A stretch of 64,000 nucleotides of DNA from Oxytricha trifallax (lineage: Eukaryota > Ciliophora > Spirotrichea > Sporadotrichida > Oxytrichidae). The stretch is from the NCBI GenBank assembly GCA_000711775.1, contig ARYC01017735.1, forward strand, positions 1-64,000, read 5' to 3'. This document shows, piece by piece, positions 49,083 through 62,350 of the stretch. Every line of letters starts with the position of its first letter. Positions within the stretch are counted from its first letter, which is position 1. The notes beneath the pieces were generated by a model, which did not search any database, was not told the origin of the DNA, and saw only the letters and a program-made list of their open reading frames with translations. Both the position numbers and the translations under genes were made by a program.

Positions 49083-50241
49083 TCATGCATCGAGGTTTCT
49101 GAAGTACTTCTTGTGAGCGTATTCTTCAATGGGCAACTGGCCTTGTTTGAGGTCTCCAGTTTGATAATCATGTGGGTAGAGAGTATCGCTCTCGAATTCA
49201 GAAGCTGTGTTGGTGTAGCTTCTTGCGTAGTTCTGAACTTGCTCCTCCTAAGTCAAATGTCTCACGAACTTAACTGGGTTGCCACCCCATACTTGGCCTG
49301 CTGGAATCAATCTGCCTGGTTGAACGATTGAGTTGGGGAGGACATGAGCACCTCTCTCGATTCTTGCACCACCCATAATCACGGAACCTTGACCAATCAC
49401 CACATCATCATCTATGATGCAAGAGTAGATTGTGCAACCTGGCTTAGAAAAGGTTATATAATTTTAACAGCTGATAGAATGAAGCATTTTAATTGATTAA
49501 TTTTAGGATTTATAAAATAATCTGGCTCAATAGTTACATTCTTTCCAATGTTAACTGAAGCAGCAACTCCATGAGGGAGAGCGCAAGCTGTATTAATGGT
49601 TGTTCCATCCCCAATTGATGAGAAATGACCGACTCTAACTGCGTTGTATTCAGCTCTGATTTAGTTTTAATAAAGGCATAATTATTTTTAAAAAAAGTAT
49701 TTTCATATTTATTAGATGTTTTTATGATAACAACACTGTACCAAACAGAAGCCCACTTGCTGATTAAAACTTCTCCAACTATAGAAAATGTTTAGTTTCA
49801 GAAAGATTTAATGATTAAAATGCATTTTATTCGTCAAAAAATCTTTTTAAATTGATTTAGTAATAATACTTAACAATTTACTAACCTAAAGTAGCATTTG
49901 GAGCGATCCATGCACTGTCAACCTTGGGGCTAGATTCTTCGATTGCTGTGAATTGCTTGTGTCTTGAAAGTTCTTGCAAGTAAGCAATATCATTTTGGAA
50001 TTTACTTCCACCTCTGTCGAGTTCTATAATTCCAATTGTTAAATATAATCATATTTTTAAGTCTTAGATTTGGTTTGATAAATAAGGTGAAGCAAGTTCA
50101 CATTAATATGAGGTTATTTTAATATGAAAGTAGGAAATAAATGATTAAGAACTTACAAAGACCAGCTTCCTTGAGGACTCTAGCGACGCCTTAGTTAGCT
50201 CTTTGAGCCATTTTGCCCAAGAAATAAACAGGTGAATTCAT
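49083..50241 (-). CDS. Gamma-class carbonic anhydrase-like protein
   Basis: The start is MNSPVYFLGKMAQRANQGVA at 50241; the end is EEYAHKKYFRNLDA with TGA at 49083-49085. Left-handed beta-helix (hexapeptide) sequence is clear: APNATLVGEVLISKWASVWY, VRVGHFSSIGDGTTINTAC, IIDDDVVIGQGSVIMGGARI and LPNSIVQPGRLIPAGQVWGG, followed by the C-terminal helix (NPVKFVRHLTQEEQVQNYAR). In plants and ciliates such proteins form a trimer on the matrix arm of mitochondrial complex I, which fits this copy. There are interruptions near 49455-49510, 49660-49770, 49790-49885 and 50025-50155, some with GT...AG and some without. Confidence 0.88.
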
Positions 50242-50576
50242 ATTTAATTAATAATTATAATTTATACAATCAATTTACATTATCTTGAGCTGGACACTAG
50301 AAGTTATCTATTGTATCATTTTAAATCAAATACTTTCAAAGAATTTTTATAAGATTGTTAGATCAAACTAAAGAGCAAACGTAAATTAATCTAAAATCTT
50401 AACTTTTTTAACGAATATCTAAGTAATTATTTCTATATATATAAAACAATAAAAATATGTCTGTTGATCAATAATTTCAATAATACTCCAACAACCAATT
50501 TTCAAATGGTTTTTAATTGGAAAATATAAATAAAAGTAGATAGCAGCTCAAGCAATAATCCTAGGAATCAAATTCT
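50242..50576. other. Divergent intergenic region
   Basis: AT-rich; lies between the carbonic anhydrase and leucine-rich-repeat genes. A short Gln-rich frame just before 50577 may extend the latter. Confidence 0.4.
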
Positions 50577-52312
50577 ATGAATAATATCAATGTTCCTCCC
50601 TAGCAAAACCCCATTTACAATAACTAAGCGGGAAGTTAGAGCCCTCCCAGCCATCCAATAAATAATCAGAACTAAATCATCAATAATAGTCAGAATATAT
50701 AGATGATGCAATAATAATAGTAGTAAATGCCAGTTGTATAAAATCGTAGAGTGCAGTACTTGGATGTTATATTTAAGTAATCAGTTAATTGCGATGATTT
50801 AGACCTCTCAGCAACGTAAGTATGGTAAATTAAATGTTAATATTTGGATATAAACATATTCAGACAATTATCTAATGAGATTATTGGATGATAATCTTTC
50901 AGTTCTATCATCTTTAATTTTCATTAATCATTGTGGTTAACTAAAATCATATATTTTATAGAAACCTTAGTGATTTGAATGAAATTCTTCCGCTCTTAGT
51001 GAAATTTCCAGCCCTTCTTTCCTTGAATTTAGAAAACAACTAACTTCAGGAATTATCAAACTCCTTATCTCCGTTTATCAGACATTTAAAAGAATTGAAC
51101 ATTAACAATAATCCGTTTAATGATGTATGATTTAAACAATTCCAATTTATTAACTTCCTTCTATAGATAAATTACGTTGTTAATTAGCTCTCAGCACTTC
51201 CAAATTTGATTTCCCTATACATGAGCCTATTTGAAGAGGACATTGTACATCTAGTCATAACATCTCTGCCTTAACTGTAATTTTTGAATGGCATAGAAAT
51301 TCACAGAAAAGAGGTTTTAAAAACTCTAGAGGATAACAACTAAAACGCCTTAATTGAGGATAATTTTGGTGAAATTGGCTTTGAAAATAAGAAAAATTTC
51401 GATGAATTTGGGAATGGAAGCTACTCTAATAAAAACAAGAACTTGAATGAGGATTTACCTCTAGAGCAGATCAGAGAGACTGATGAAGATGAGCATTAAA
51501 GTATAGCACCATTGAGCAATAATAACATGGGAGCGATTCTTAATAGTGGAGGGAGTATCTCTGGAAGCGTTTAAGCATAAACTTAAAACAACGGACAGCA
51601 GCATTAATATCTCAGGGATTTTGGGAGTATCGCGAATGATAACACAAATCCAAATTCTTACATTAACAGTGATAAGAATAGTCCTAAAAATGTAGCTGGA
51701 AATTCTGGTAAACTTCATTGTGTTTTTATAAATCTTCATTATAGTTACATTTGGAAATATGCGCAGAAGATCAGAAGCAATGAGCAAAGCTTCTCAACTA
51801 TGTGATACTCAGGAAGCTTTCACAAATATTGATTTAGAGAAAATATCTGAGTATTTTGAGTTGATAGGAAATCAAATTTAGTAGATGCAGTCATTGCACA
51901 AAAATGAAGTTAAGTAAAAAACGCTTGGAAATATTAATGAAACAGGACAATCAAGTTTAGAATTTGATAAGTAAAAAAGAATAAGATTATAATAAGAGGG
52001 ATTTGAATATTTAAGTTTGTTATAATCGTATTTACTTCTAAAATACACCAATTATATAATTAAATATTAAATAATACATGTTCATCCCTAAATTGCAATA
52101 GTGAAAAGAATGTTTTAAAAGCTCCAAAAATCCTCAATATAACTGGCAACTTTAAAATAAATTAAATAATAAAACACAGATAATTTAAGAAAATTAAGAT
52201 ATGAACGATCGATTATAGTTAAAGCTAAAAAGAAATCAAACAAAATCAAAAATTCATTAAAATTCCGAAATCTAAAGAATAAAAATTCATTCTAATTATG
52301 AGAAACATGAAA
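50577..52312 (+). CDS. Leucine-rich-repeat protein with Gln/Asn-rich regions
   Basis: The start is MNNINVPPQQNPIYNNQAGS at 50577, followed by a Gln-rich stretch with many TAA/TAG codons. The leucine-rich repeats are of the SDS22/LRRC type: VQYLDVIFKQSVNCDDLDLS, LLVKFPALLSLNLENNQLQE, IRHLKELNINNNPFNDV and LSALPNLISLYMSLFEEDI, with a capping motif QLQFLNGIEIHRKEVLKTLE. A hydrophilic region (from EDNFGEIGFENKKNFDEFGN) and a helical segment (ANMRRRSEAMSKAS-like, then IDLEKISEYFELIGNQIQQM) follow. The 3' end is uncertain; an open frame with Lys-rich sequence runs to a TGA at about 52310. Capped repeats of this kind are common in axonemal and phosphatase-binding proteins. Confidence 0.68.
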
Positions 52313-52602
52313 ATATAAAAAAATAAATTGATGAAAAAGGTAAATAAAATCAAAGTATATTACAAAATCATAAAAAACAATACAATTAAAACTTTAATAT
52401 CAAGTAGTATTTTGATAAGCATTAATTGAAAGCTAGCATCAATCTTTTTAATATTATAAAGTAAAACTGAGAGATAATGTATTTCTTTTCTTGTCTATTA
52501 ATTCAAATTAGATTCTTTAAATTTATCTAATTTATTTACCATTTATAACTTTTTGCTTTACTTAGAGTAGATAATCTCCTAATTGAATTTAATACTGACC
52601 CA

Positions 52603-55600
52603 GCCTATGTCTGATCACCAAAAACAAGCCCAATTTTTGCAAGCCAAAAGCTCATTAATCGAATTATGCCTGAAAAAGTTGATTTATTTCATGGCCTGTT
52701 CCAACAACCCCATGACACAGATTCTCCAAGGTTTATTAAGTTAATCAACACTTTTGGTTTAGCAGCTATTTACAATAATAAATTAAAATTAAGTCATAAA
52801 TTAAGACGATTAGATCTTATAGAAAGTTTAAGATTAGGATGAAAAAGTTGTTCAAGATAAGAAACTAGTTAATGAAATGCAAATCAGAATAAAAGAGTTA
52901 GAGAGTGAGAACTAAAATTTAAGGCAATTAGTACAGTTGAATATGCAATAAAAATAGGCTGTTAATGATAGTCAAAAATAGAATCATGCTAACACTACAA
53001 ATATTTTGAAAAATGTACATTTGAGCTTTGTTTAATCACCAAAGCCAGTTAATCAAATCAATGATTAAAACACGATAACAATAGGAGGTTCTGCAGCTAT
53101 TGGAAATCAACCACAATCTTCTGAAGAATTTATGCCAACATAAACTATTAACATGGCATAGAGACAAAATGTAAATGATATGTACTCCTAATCTTTTGCA
53201 GCAAGAAAGCAATAAATTAACAATAGTAAAACTAATAACAACTCAAAAATAAATAAAAGTTTTGACTTGAAGAATAGCAACTCACATACTCGAACATAAT
53301 CAAACACTTTTTCAAAGAATTAATCAGGGAAATAATCTTATTTGATTTCACCATAGGTAAACTCCCCTAAATCTTCATAAATGAACACTTCAAGGTTTCT
53401 AAAAACTAAATAGTAAGATGGTGGCTTTATGAACAACACATTTGATGCTTTTTATTAAATTTATATTCAAGTTAATGATAAATATACTTTGTTAAATAGG
53501 ATCTAAAACTATATTGTAACTTATAAAAATTAACTGTTAATTTATTAAAAAAATAACATCCACATAAAAATGCTCATTATTTTAGTTTTAAATTGCTTCT
53601 AACTTAAATAACTTAACAAGTCATAGTAAATACCCCTCTTAAAATAAGTTCCCTGAATCTACTCAGAATAAAGTGATATCAGTGAAATAATTAAGGGATA
53701 CTGTCAATGAAATTTTCGCATAGAAAATTAAATATGATCTTAAATGCAAAGAATTGCAGATGCCCATTGAGACTATGGAGTAATATCTATATACTTATCT
53801 CACAAAGAAATACGGACTTAGGAATTTTATTAATATAAATGGTTTTAGGAGATAAATTTTATATTAGTTTAATTTGATTTTATTTGGCTATTTATAAAGA
53901 TTTAATAAACTTTAATTAAAAAATTTGATTGTTTAACAAGCGGCAACTTTAGTGAATGGTGTAAAAATTTACATGAAATCCGACTCAGATATCGCTCTCT
54001 TTGCAAAATGTTTGAAAAACGAATGTGACTAAGAATTCAAGACAGTGCAAGATTACGTGAAAGATTAAATCTCTCAGGCTTTAAAGAGTGTTTTAAAGGA
54101 GAAGTATTCCTAAAAAGCTGAAGGGGAAATTATTAATGCTATGGATTAACTGACAAGTGGGACATTCAAATTGGAGAAATGGATGTGGCAGAAAAGTGTC
54201 CAGAAACTTTATAGTACTGAGGAGAGGGATAAAATCGAGTCAAAAATTAACGCTATGATTTAATAGCATCAATAAAACAGTTTTTAAATATGATTTTAGG
54301 ATTAACTTTAATATATTTATTTACTTTAACATTTTAGAATAGCAAATGCTTAATTATCAGGTAGATGAAAATTAAGATACATCCCTTAACACTTCTTCAT
54401 TATTTTCTCCAAAGAAATCATCGTTAAATAGATCTCAAAGTGCAAATAAAAATGCTAGAAAGTAGCAATATTTATTGAATAATTCAGCAATTAGTAATAG
54501 CAATCAAGCTGTAGATTTTAATAAGACAATTTTGTTAAGTCCCTCAAATTCAAAGCAATCTTAAAAGTTTTGTGCTAAAATCAACTTCTTGGAATTCCAA
54601 AATGTAAGTATTTCCACATCTTTATACCTTTAATTTTGATGCTTTGTTTTAATTCACAATGAACTCTCTCTTTCTTTAATCATAAGGGATAAAAATAAAT
54701 CGTTTTGTTTAGATAATTCTGGAGACACAATTGAAACAACATGAAATTTATCTAAAGCCATTTAACGACATCTTCAAGTTTATCGACTAAGACTAAGATG
54801 GAATACTGACACATAATGAGTTTAAATCGTTGATGTTACTGCTTGAGATAAGAAACAGTTCAAATCAATCTTGCACGATCCTTAACGATGCTTCTGTTGG
54901 AAAGCTAATTTAGCAAATTGATCCATACAATCACAGGAGACTCACCTATGGCTAAATTCTCTATGCTTTAGCAAATGTATGGAAAATCAAATTTATCATT
55001 TTTTAATAATTTCAATTATAGTCATACCCTTAGGAAAAGATGATAAGCTCGAGTGCATTGAAATTTTTATAAGAATAGCAGCTATAAAATACAGGAGGAA
55101 CGAATTCAAATATAAATTCTCTCAATATTTTACAAATGTACCTGCAGTAATTCACAAACAAATCGCAATAGTAGGATATGCAATATAACTAAAATGAATA
55201 TTAGGAAAATTTTGTAGAAAATGAATATGATATAATGAAATATGAAGATTATCAATTGCAAAATCTAAGAGTCTGATATCTTGAAATTATTAAAGTTTCC
55301 TAATTTTGTTTGTGGATTATTGAAAGTAATTATTTTTACTAATTTTCGCATATTTCTTTTAAATACTCTGCTTTGGTAAATATATAATTAAAACTTGTCA
55401 CTTTAGCGAGGCAGGTCACAGGTTCTTTTACGACTATGAATTTTCCCGGGCAGTGTGCATCCCTACTAAAATTTTAAATAACTACCAACTTCACTTCCTC
55501 TCAATCATCGACCACAACCTGTTCGTGTCTGAGCAAGTTTACAATGACTATGTGAAGCTTTTTGTGGACGCAGCTAAAACCCTCAAAACACAAAAATAAG

Positions 55601-57034
55601 CTGCACCTTAAGTATAACACTCTCAATTTAATGTGATGAGCTCACAAAGTTTGCCAGCTTAATCATAAGACTAGATTATTAGAGTAAAATTATAGTTGTT
55701 TTTAGTTAATGAGCATTATCTAAAATTTTATTAGTTAACTAGAATCAAAACGAACAGGTTATAGTATCTTAATAAGTAAATGAACAGTAAAATACAAATA
55801 TGATTAGTAATTTAGTTAGCAGTTTATCAAAAGAGTTTTTATAAACAGGAATGGAACTAAAATCGCTTTGTAATTCATGTAATAAAGATCTAATAATTAA
55901 ATTAAATATGACCTAAAACGTCGATGAGAATAGCTCAAATATCAACGATGTCTCCATTTCAACTTAAACTTCAAATTTGAAATTTGATAACACAAATCCC
56001 ATCAGAAATGATGATCCCCAAGCATAGTCCAATTCTGACGAAAGAAAATTGAGCTTCTATTCACAAGCTTCTTCAACATCGATTCACAAAAAGGTCCTAG
56101 CTGCTGAGACCCCTCCTTCTTATAGGGTGGGACTTTAGACGCGGAGTCCCGAATCAATTCAAGCCCTTAAAAGTCAAACTGCTTCTCTTAACCAGAGCGT
56201 CACCCATATCTCATCAAAGTCAAAGCAAATTAAGAAAGAGAAGAAGTTTGTTAAGTCACAATTTAGTATAAGCAAACTTAAAATTGATTGAAATATTTCT
56301 TTCCAATGTTTCCAAGATTAGAATTTTAAAATTTAAAATCACAAAAAGAGCCAAAAGCCGAAATCAAAATGCAGAATATCACCTCAGAACAAATAACGAG
56401 GACTCAATGAGCTATCAGCCTCGAGAACTCTCAAACTTTTAACCCATCAAACAACCAAATGAGCAGCAGTCACCTGCTTTATGAAAGTGGCAGAAGCTTG
56501 TCTCTGACTTAATCAGCTCAGGAGGAGTTTAAGAGACCCTTGAACGTAACCTCTGAGCTTCAGTAAAGATATTCAGCACACAATATTAGGTACAATCATT
56601 AAGCCTCAGCCTAGGAATTGAATAATGACTACGAATCATTTTACAATGTGTTCTAAGAGAAGAATAAGATGAGAAGTAACAACTCAAACAGCATTAAAAA
56701 TATAGATTTTCATACTTTGGTTTTATGTATTATTAATCATTAACAAGAGTTCTAGTTTCTCAACCCTCTGCACTGATAGGCCTTCATATGAAACAAATAT
56801 TAACTCAAGCTGCTATGACATCGACGCTCCTTTTGAAGTATCTAAGGGAATCCAGTAAATGACTATTGAAAGCTAATCTTAGAAGGAGAACTTCCAAGGT
56901 TTGTAAACCTAGATTACTTGCAATAAGGATCTAGAAAACTCTCTCCAATCTGCAGATAGCAAACTTAACTAAGAGAAAGATGAAAATATGGAAATCATTC
57001 AAAGTCCATAGACGCGGAAGGATCTTTAGCATTG
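52603..57034 (+). CDS. EF-hand protein with coiled-coil and Gln/Ser-rich regions
   Basis: The likely start is MSDHQKQAQFLQAKSSLIEL at 52603. Successive blocks are a coiled coil (KLVNEMQIRIKELESENQNL), a Ser/Gln/Asn-rich linker, and a helical domain (VKQLRDTVNEIFAQKIKYDL then CKELQMPIETMEQYLYTYLT then KKYGLRNFI; then DSDIALFAKCLKNECDQEFK). Next is an EF-hand domain (IYLKPFNDIFKFIDQDQDGI then LTHNEFKSLMLLLE, and a second weaker one, QIDPYNHRRLTYGQILYALA), then EAGHRFFYDYEFSRAVCIPT and a long disordered tail. The helical plus EF-hand layout resembles conserved ciliary proteins, but I cannot name it. A TGA at 56289-56291 ends one frame; the final block (to TGA at 57032-57034) carries a further in-frame TGA at 56408-56410, so the last 740 bp may be a separate MDS set or a damaged end. 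Confidence 0.6.
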
Positions 57035-57842
57035 AGGTTTTGGGGATTGAGGGCTGAGCCTCATGCTACTATGAAGTATACAAGAAAATACTGAGTGACT
57101 CCTGAATAAGCTAGCTCTTTTTTGGGAGTTTAAAGATTAAATGTATTGAATTTTAAAGTTCAGTCAAGTGATCCACAAATATTAGGAGAGGGTTGGATCC
57201 TAACAAAAACTTTAGATTTCGAAAATCAAACCAACAATCAAAAACCAGAAATTTTTCTAATAAAATATTTGTTTTTAATTGCTCTTTTTTTTATTTAAGA
57301 TTGTATAACTTTACTATAATTACATAAATTATCTTTAATTACTTTATAAAGGCTATAAATAAAGAAATTAAGAGCGAGTTAATAAAAGTCCCTTTATTAA
57401 GAGTAATAAAATTATTGCAGTTTTTTAAAGAAAAGAGATGTTACATTAAGCAATTAAATTTGAAGTTTAAGTTTAAGAACAATTTTCTGCATTTATAATT
57501 TTTGGAGGTTTGTAAATACTCTATAAATGTTTGAGACGCTATCTAGACAGATAGATAGATGTCTTTCATTTTTTACAGTTAACTAAAAAGTTTAAATTTC
57601 AAACACTGTTTCAAAAATAAACAAGAGCTTTTATCTTTTTCATAAAATTAAGTTATCTTTTCATAATTTATCAACCCCAAAAATCCTTAATGTTAAATTA
57701 ATGTTTTTAAAGTTCATACTTTTTTGAAACCTTTTTGTTTGAAATTGTAATAGATAGATTAACTAATACTTAAATTTTATAAATTTAATACCATTCTTAT
57801 AAATTACTGATTATATATTATTCATACTTATTAATCTAATTA
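57035..57842. other. Convergent intergenic region, AT-rich
   Basis: Nothing recognised. Confidence 0.4.
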
Positions 57843-59941
57843 TCAATATTACTTAAATTTATTTATAAAAATATCGTAATATTTTCTCTTCAATTAAAAA
57901 TATTAAAGTTATTTTATTGAAAAATACAATCCCTTCTGCACCAAGACGCTGTGCAAGGAATTAAATTTAGCAAAGTTAAATTTTCTTTCTGACCTTGGCA
58001 TAGAGAACTGCCCATCCTTCTTGGCTATAATTTTGCCATAAATATCAGTGGAGTTCGTGTATGAAAATGGATTTGGAGCGTTGTCTTTTTTCAGAGTTAG
58101 CAGACCTCTATCTCTTTTATAAGATGTTTAATGAAATTATATAATAAAGGGGTAGGTTGATGTATAAATTATTGTGGGATTAGAATATTTTATTTCGAAT
58201 ATAATTTGAAATCTCTCTTAGGCATAGAGAATTAAGATTAAGTTCTAATTGAAGAGAGAGGTTAAATTTTATCGCTTGAGTTATAGCTTCCTGGTCCTGG
58301 ACTATGCCTTCCGTAATAATGTTTCTCCTGCCCTGAATACATAATCTTTGCCATTTATTCTTTATCACATCCAAAAGTAGAATTTAAAGAATAATTAATG
58401 CATCATTATTTTCAATATATTTAGATTTAAGTTAAATTAACTATAGAAAATTAGCTATTTTAACAAAATTTCTCCTTGATTCAGTTTGATCCACTAACTG
58501 CTTAAACGACTTGTAATATTCATTCTGATAAATTGGACCTGGATTCGTTTCATCTGACTTATCGGTTTTGTATGTCATTTTTTAGCCATAACCCAGCGAT
58601 ATCTTTTTATAAGGACTTTTCTCATCTTTAATCAGATTTGTATCATATGATACTGGTCTATTTATAAAGTATATTAAGATTCATGATTTTAGATTTTATT
58701 TATATGGTTTAATTTAAATTGCACTTACAATTGCTTGTTAAGGGAAGCCACTGAATCAGGTACGTGGAACCTGGGGCTTTTACCTATGGAAAACATGGGT
58801 TCCTATTTTTTATTTTTGCTTGGCTCAGGAGTATATAAAATCGATGATGGTGCATCTCGACCCATAAATTCCTAAATTAATAAGTGATAAATAATGAGGC
58901 AATTTCAAATGTGAAAAAAAAAGTTATTAGAGAAGATTCACAGCACTTACAGTATAACATTGAGGAAAATATGGAAGCTTTGTCTTTGATTAAAATGAGA
59001 ACATAGGTGAATTTTTCTTATTTGAGCTAACCATTTTACCATGAGTTAAAGAAGGAAGTTGGTAATCTCCAGGTCCTGTAGCGTTCAAATAAACTATATT
59101 GCTATTATGTGGGGTATATTTTGGTTTAAGATAATTTTTAATTAAAATCCAGATGAAAGTTTAAGTGCTGTAAGCTCTCTGTAAATCAGCCATATCTTTA
59201 TTACTCATAGATCCCTGCCTTGATTTTCTGAGTGACTCATTATCTAAAAACCATAATTTTTAAACACACTCTTGTCTAATAGTATCTTACATGTAGCTGA
59301 TGTTTCATCAATAGTTTTGTTCATTAGATTGGAGGAATCCCCATTTTTACTGTACCTTGAATCTTAAAGATTTTGAGTGTAATTAAGATTTGAGTTGCGT
59401 TTCACTCTAACGCTATTTTACAGATACAACGAATTTTTAGTTTTGTTTCTAGTTCTTTGCTTCTCAGACTTTTGTAAAGCTATAATATTATAACATTAGA
59501 ATATAGCGATAAACTGAAGCATATCCCATTTAAAAAATATACGGGGATTATCTTTTAATTTTCAGAAAAGGTGAAACTTACAATCATTAATATTGGAATT
59601 ATTTAATTATTACTATGATTTGACAGGAGTTACTACATTATCCCCGTAAGCTTACTTCGCAGCAAGTGAATTTTAAGTTTCTTTAATTAATATATTCGAG
59701 CTGCTCTCTTAATTTTGCTATTGTTAAATGAGACAAATCTATTAATTTTTGGGTAATTTTACTATTATTTATTACAATAAAATATTAATTCAAAGCAATA
59801 GTGAGTGGTAATTAATTTTTATTGCTACATCAAATTAGATGGTTAAGTATGCTGGGCCATTTAATAAGTGGAGCTCGTTTAATCCTAAATTTGAGGCAGA
59901 ACTTATTATTATTGCTATTGATTGACAGAAGCAGCGCTCAT
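57843..59941 (-). CDS. SHIPPO/STPG-type (sperm-tail PG-rich repeat) protein
   Basis: The start is MSAASVNQQQQQQVLPQIQD at 59941, a Gln-rich head joined by an IES (pointer AATTACC) to a coil, LIDLSHLTIAKLREQLEYIN. Further on come the Pro-Gly-rich repeats of the SHIPPO family: ATGPGDYQLPSLTHGKMVSS, SPMFSFQSKTKLPYF, EPMFSIGKSPRFHVPDS, ISLGYGQKMTYKTDKSDETN then PGPIYQNEYYKSFKQL, and NAPNPFSYTNSTDIYGKIIA. The last is followed by QFSMPRSERKFNFAK. Such proteins bind microtubules of cilia and flagella. The end is taken at TGA 57843-57845, with an AT-rich tail. Whether the coil and the PG repeats belong to one gene depends on an unresolved join near 59690. Confidence 0.68.
59752..59816 (-). other. IES, pointer AATTACC
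   Basis: GGTAATT (plus strand) at 59752-59758 and 59817-59823. Joining gives LMQQQKLITQKLIDLSHLTI in frame. Confidence 0.75.
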
Positions 59942-60230
59942 TACTACAATAAAATAAATAAATTTAAAATTAAATCAATAAATGAAAAATATTGATTAAA
60001 AACATATATATTTCAAACAAAGTTGCATAGCTTTGTTTATTTAAATTATAAATAAAAAGATTAAATTTATGACTGTAAATTGCTAGAATTTCTTTACATT
60101 TCTATTCCTTCAATATTAAAATAATTATTTTATTTTATTTTTGGAATAGTTTTGATTATTAAATTGACTTTCTAATCTTGTTTTTACATTGAATATACTA
60201 TAAATCTATTTTTTTACTATAAATAAATAG

Positions 60231-61862
60231 GATATCGTTGAAGAATACAACAAGGCATCAGTGAACAGAGCATAAATAATCTTTAAACATACCACAAAAC
60301 AAAAAAATGCCAAGCTGAATTTCGAACAATTTTTATATGCTTTGAAGTAAATATCACTTGAAGTATATCCCTACGCAAATGCCAATGAAAATGATAAAAA
60401 TTTCATTTATAAAAGTCAATATAATCAATTTTGATAATTTAATGAATGAAAATGATTCAAAAATTTTATATGAAATATTATTGAGATAATTTAAATTAAA
60501 TTGTTTGTGAAATGATATAGAGTCATTGGAGAAAACATTCTAAGAAATGCAACACTACGAAAATAGCATGTTTTTCAAGTTAATTAGTAGAAATATCATC
60601 AAGAAGATACCCGTTATAAATAAAATGTTATAGTTTAGATTTATGAAATATATCACAAATATGTGTACTCATAATAATTAGAATTCTATTTTTATTATAG
60701 AGTAAATAAGTATGAAATTTATAAGGAGAAAAAGGTAGATGATTTAGGGGATACAATTGAAGATCCAAATAATTAATTGATTCTAAACTAATTGAGTTTT
60801 AAAATTATATATATTTCATATTAAGTATTTTGATAGGCAAAGTTTAGCTGAAGATTAAATCAAAGACATGCTTGAAGCTATGTAGGATGAAGATATATAA
60901 GGATTAGTTAAGATATTTTACACTCAGATTCAACCATTTTTTATAAGTATTAAAAAAATATTGAATTATAGCTTAGTTTTTATTTGAAAAACTTACATTA
61001 TTTATTTTTAAAAAAACAGGCTTTTTAAAATGTTTTTACCATTAATGAGGCTTTTCCAATCAACCCTTGATGGACTACTTGATTTCGAAGCGACTCTGAA
61101 ATTTTGTTAAACATACGACATTTTTCCATCTTTATGCAGTAAAAAGAAGTTGAAGGAATTTTTCACAGTTTTTGCTAGTTTTCATCAACAATCTCATATA
61201 AATAAAGTGGGAAAGAGAAGAGCTGATGCAGGGGAAGAAGGGAAGAGGTATATTGATATTACTATAATATACATATAAATTAAAGATTAATGTTTTTATT
61301 ATAAATAAAATAGTAATATTACGGTTCAAAATCTTTGATAAATTATGAAATTTTTAATTTTATACATCGAAATAGTTAATCAATTTTGAAAATTATGCTT
61401 ATAATAATGATCTTTTGATTGAATTATTGACAACAATTGCATTAAGCTAATCTACAATGAGTAGTGTGAATTAAGACAGCTAATATGAAGGATATTTTAT
61501 AAAAATATTGTTCTTAATTGAGAAAGTGCATTTTTCTGAAGGACTCAAGTAGTATCAACATAAATAGTAAGTTATGATCTCATTTTTTTAGGCAATTAAA
61601 TTTATACGAAACATTTCTTTTTCTTATTCTATAATTAATTTATTTTTTTAGCCAGAAAAACATTGATATTCTGCTATAAATAGAAAAGGCTTTCCCAGAA
61701 AAATTTAAAAATCAGAGAAAAGAGTATGAGGAGTTGCTCTATGAGAGTGGCAATGCAGGGAAATGGAAAAGAATCAGACAAGGGAAAAAAGTTAGCAAGG
61801 ATATTATGGGGAGGACCTTCACATAACTAGAGGATGAGGAGGCTGTAAGATTGCTAAAATGA
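60231..61862 (+). CDS. TPPP/EF-hand-like ciliary-type protein, 5' end not found
   Basis: Readable blocks on the plus strand are: DIVEEYNKASVNRAQIIFKH and AKLNFEQFLYALKQISLEVY, which resemble the helix-strand pattern of p25-alpha/TPPP domains; ESLEKTFQEMQHYENSMFFK; NKYEIYKEKKVDDLGDTIED; SLAEDQIKDMLEAMQDEDIQ; FLPLMRLFQSTLDGLLDFEA then FCQTYDIFPSLCSKKKLKEF; NNDLLIELLTTIALSQSTMS; FIKILFLIEKVHFSEGLKQY; and a basic end, KWKRIRQGKKVSKDIMGRTF, with TGA at 61860-61862. The first block starts right after a non-coding AT-rich stretch with no Met, so the 5' MDS is elsewhere or very short. Interruptions are frequent; each block is under 250 bp. Confidence 0.58.
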
Positions 61863-62350
61863 AACTATGAGATAAGCATAAGTGAAAGAATTTCTATAAA
61901 TAAATTTTGTAAATATAGTAAAAACTGCTCTTAATAATTGTACTAAAAATCATCATTTTATTGATTTTAATTTCATTATCATTGATTTATACTAAATTAA
62001 CTATATTTTAAAATAGAAATATAAAATAAAACATTATATACTGTAAATTTGTGGAATTGTCAGAAAAAAGTGAATTTCTTTTAATTATTCTCAAGCTTCT
62101 ATATTCTTGTCATGTTTTAGAATAATAGTCTTTAAACATATATATAAAAGCTCAGTGGTATAACTCAGTCTTGGCAATTACAATTATCCAAATATTAGGT
62201 GATAAATTATCTAATACTCTCAAAAATAGGCAAATATAATAAAAATTCAATGTTTAAAAGTGGCAGTCAGATTTTAAGAGAATTTAAATTTAGAGATTGA
62301 AACATTTAACTTATGAAAAATAATTATTATTATAAAAGTAGTAAAATTAT
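61863..62350. other. AT-rich stretch without a recognised gene
   Basis: Nothing recognised. Confidence 0.4.
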
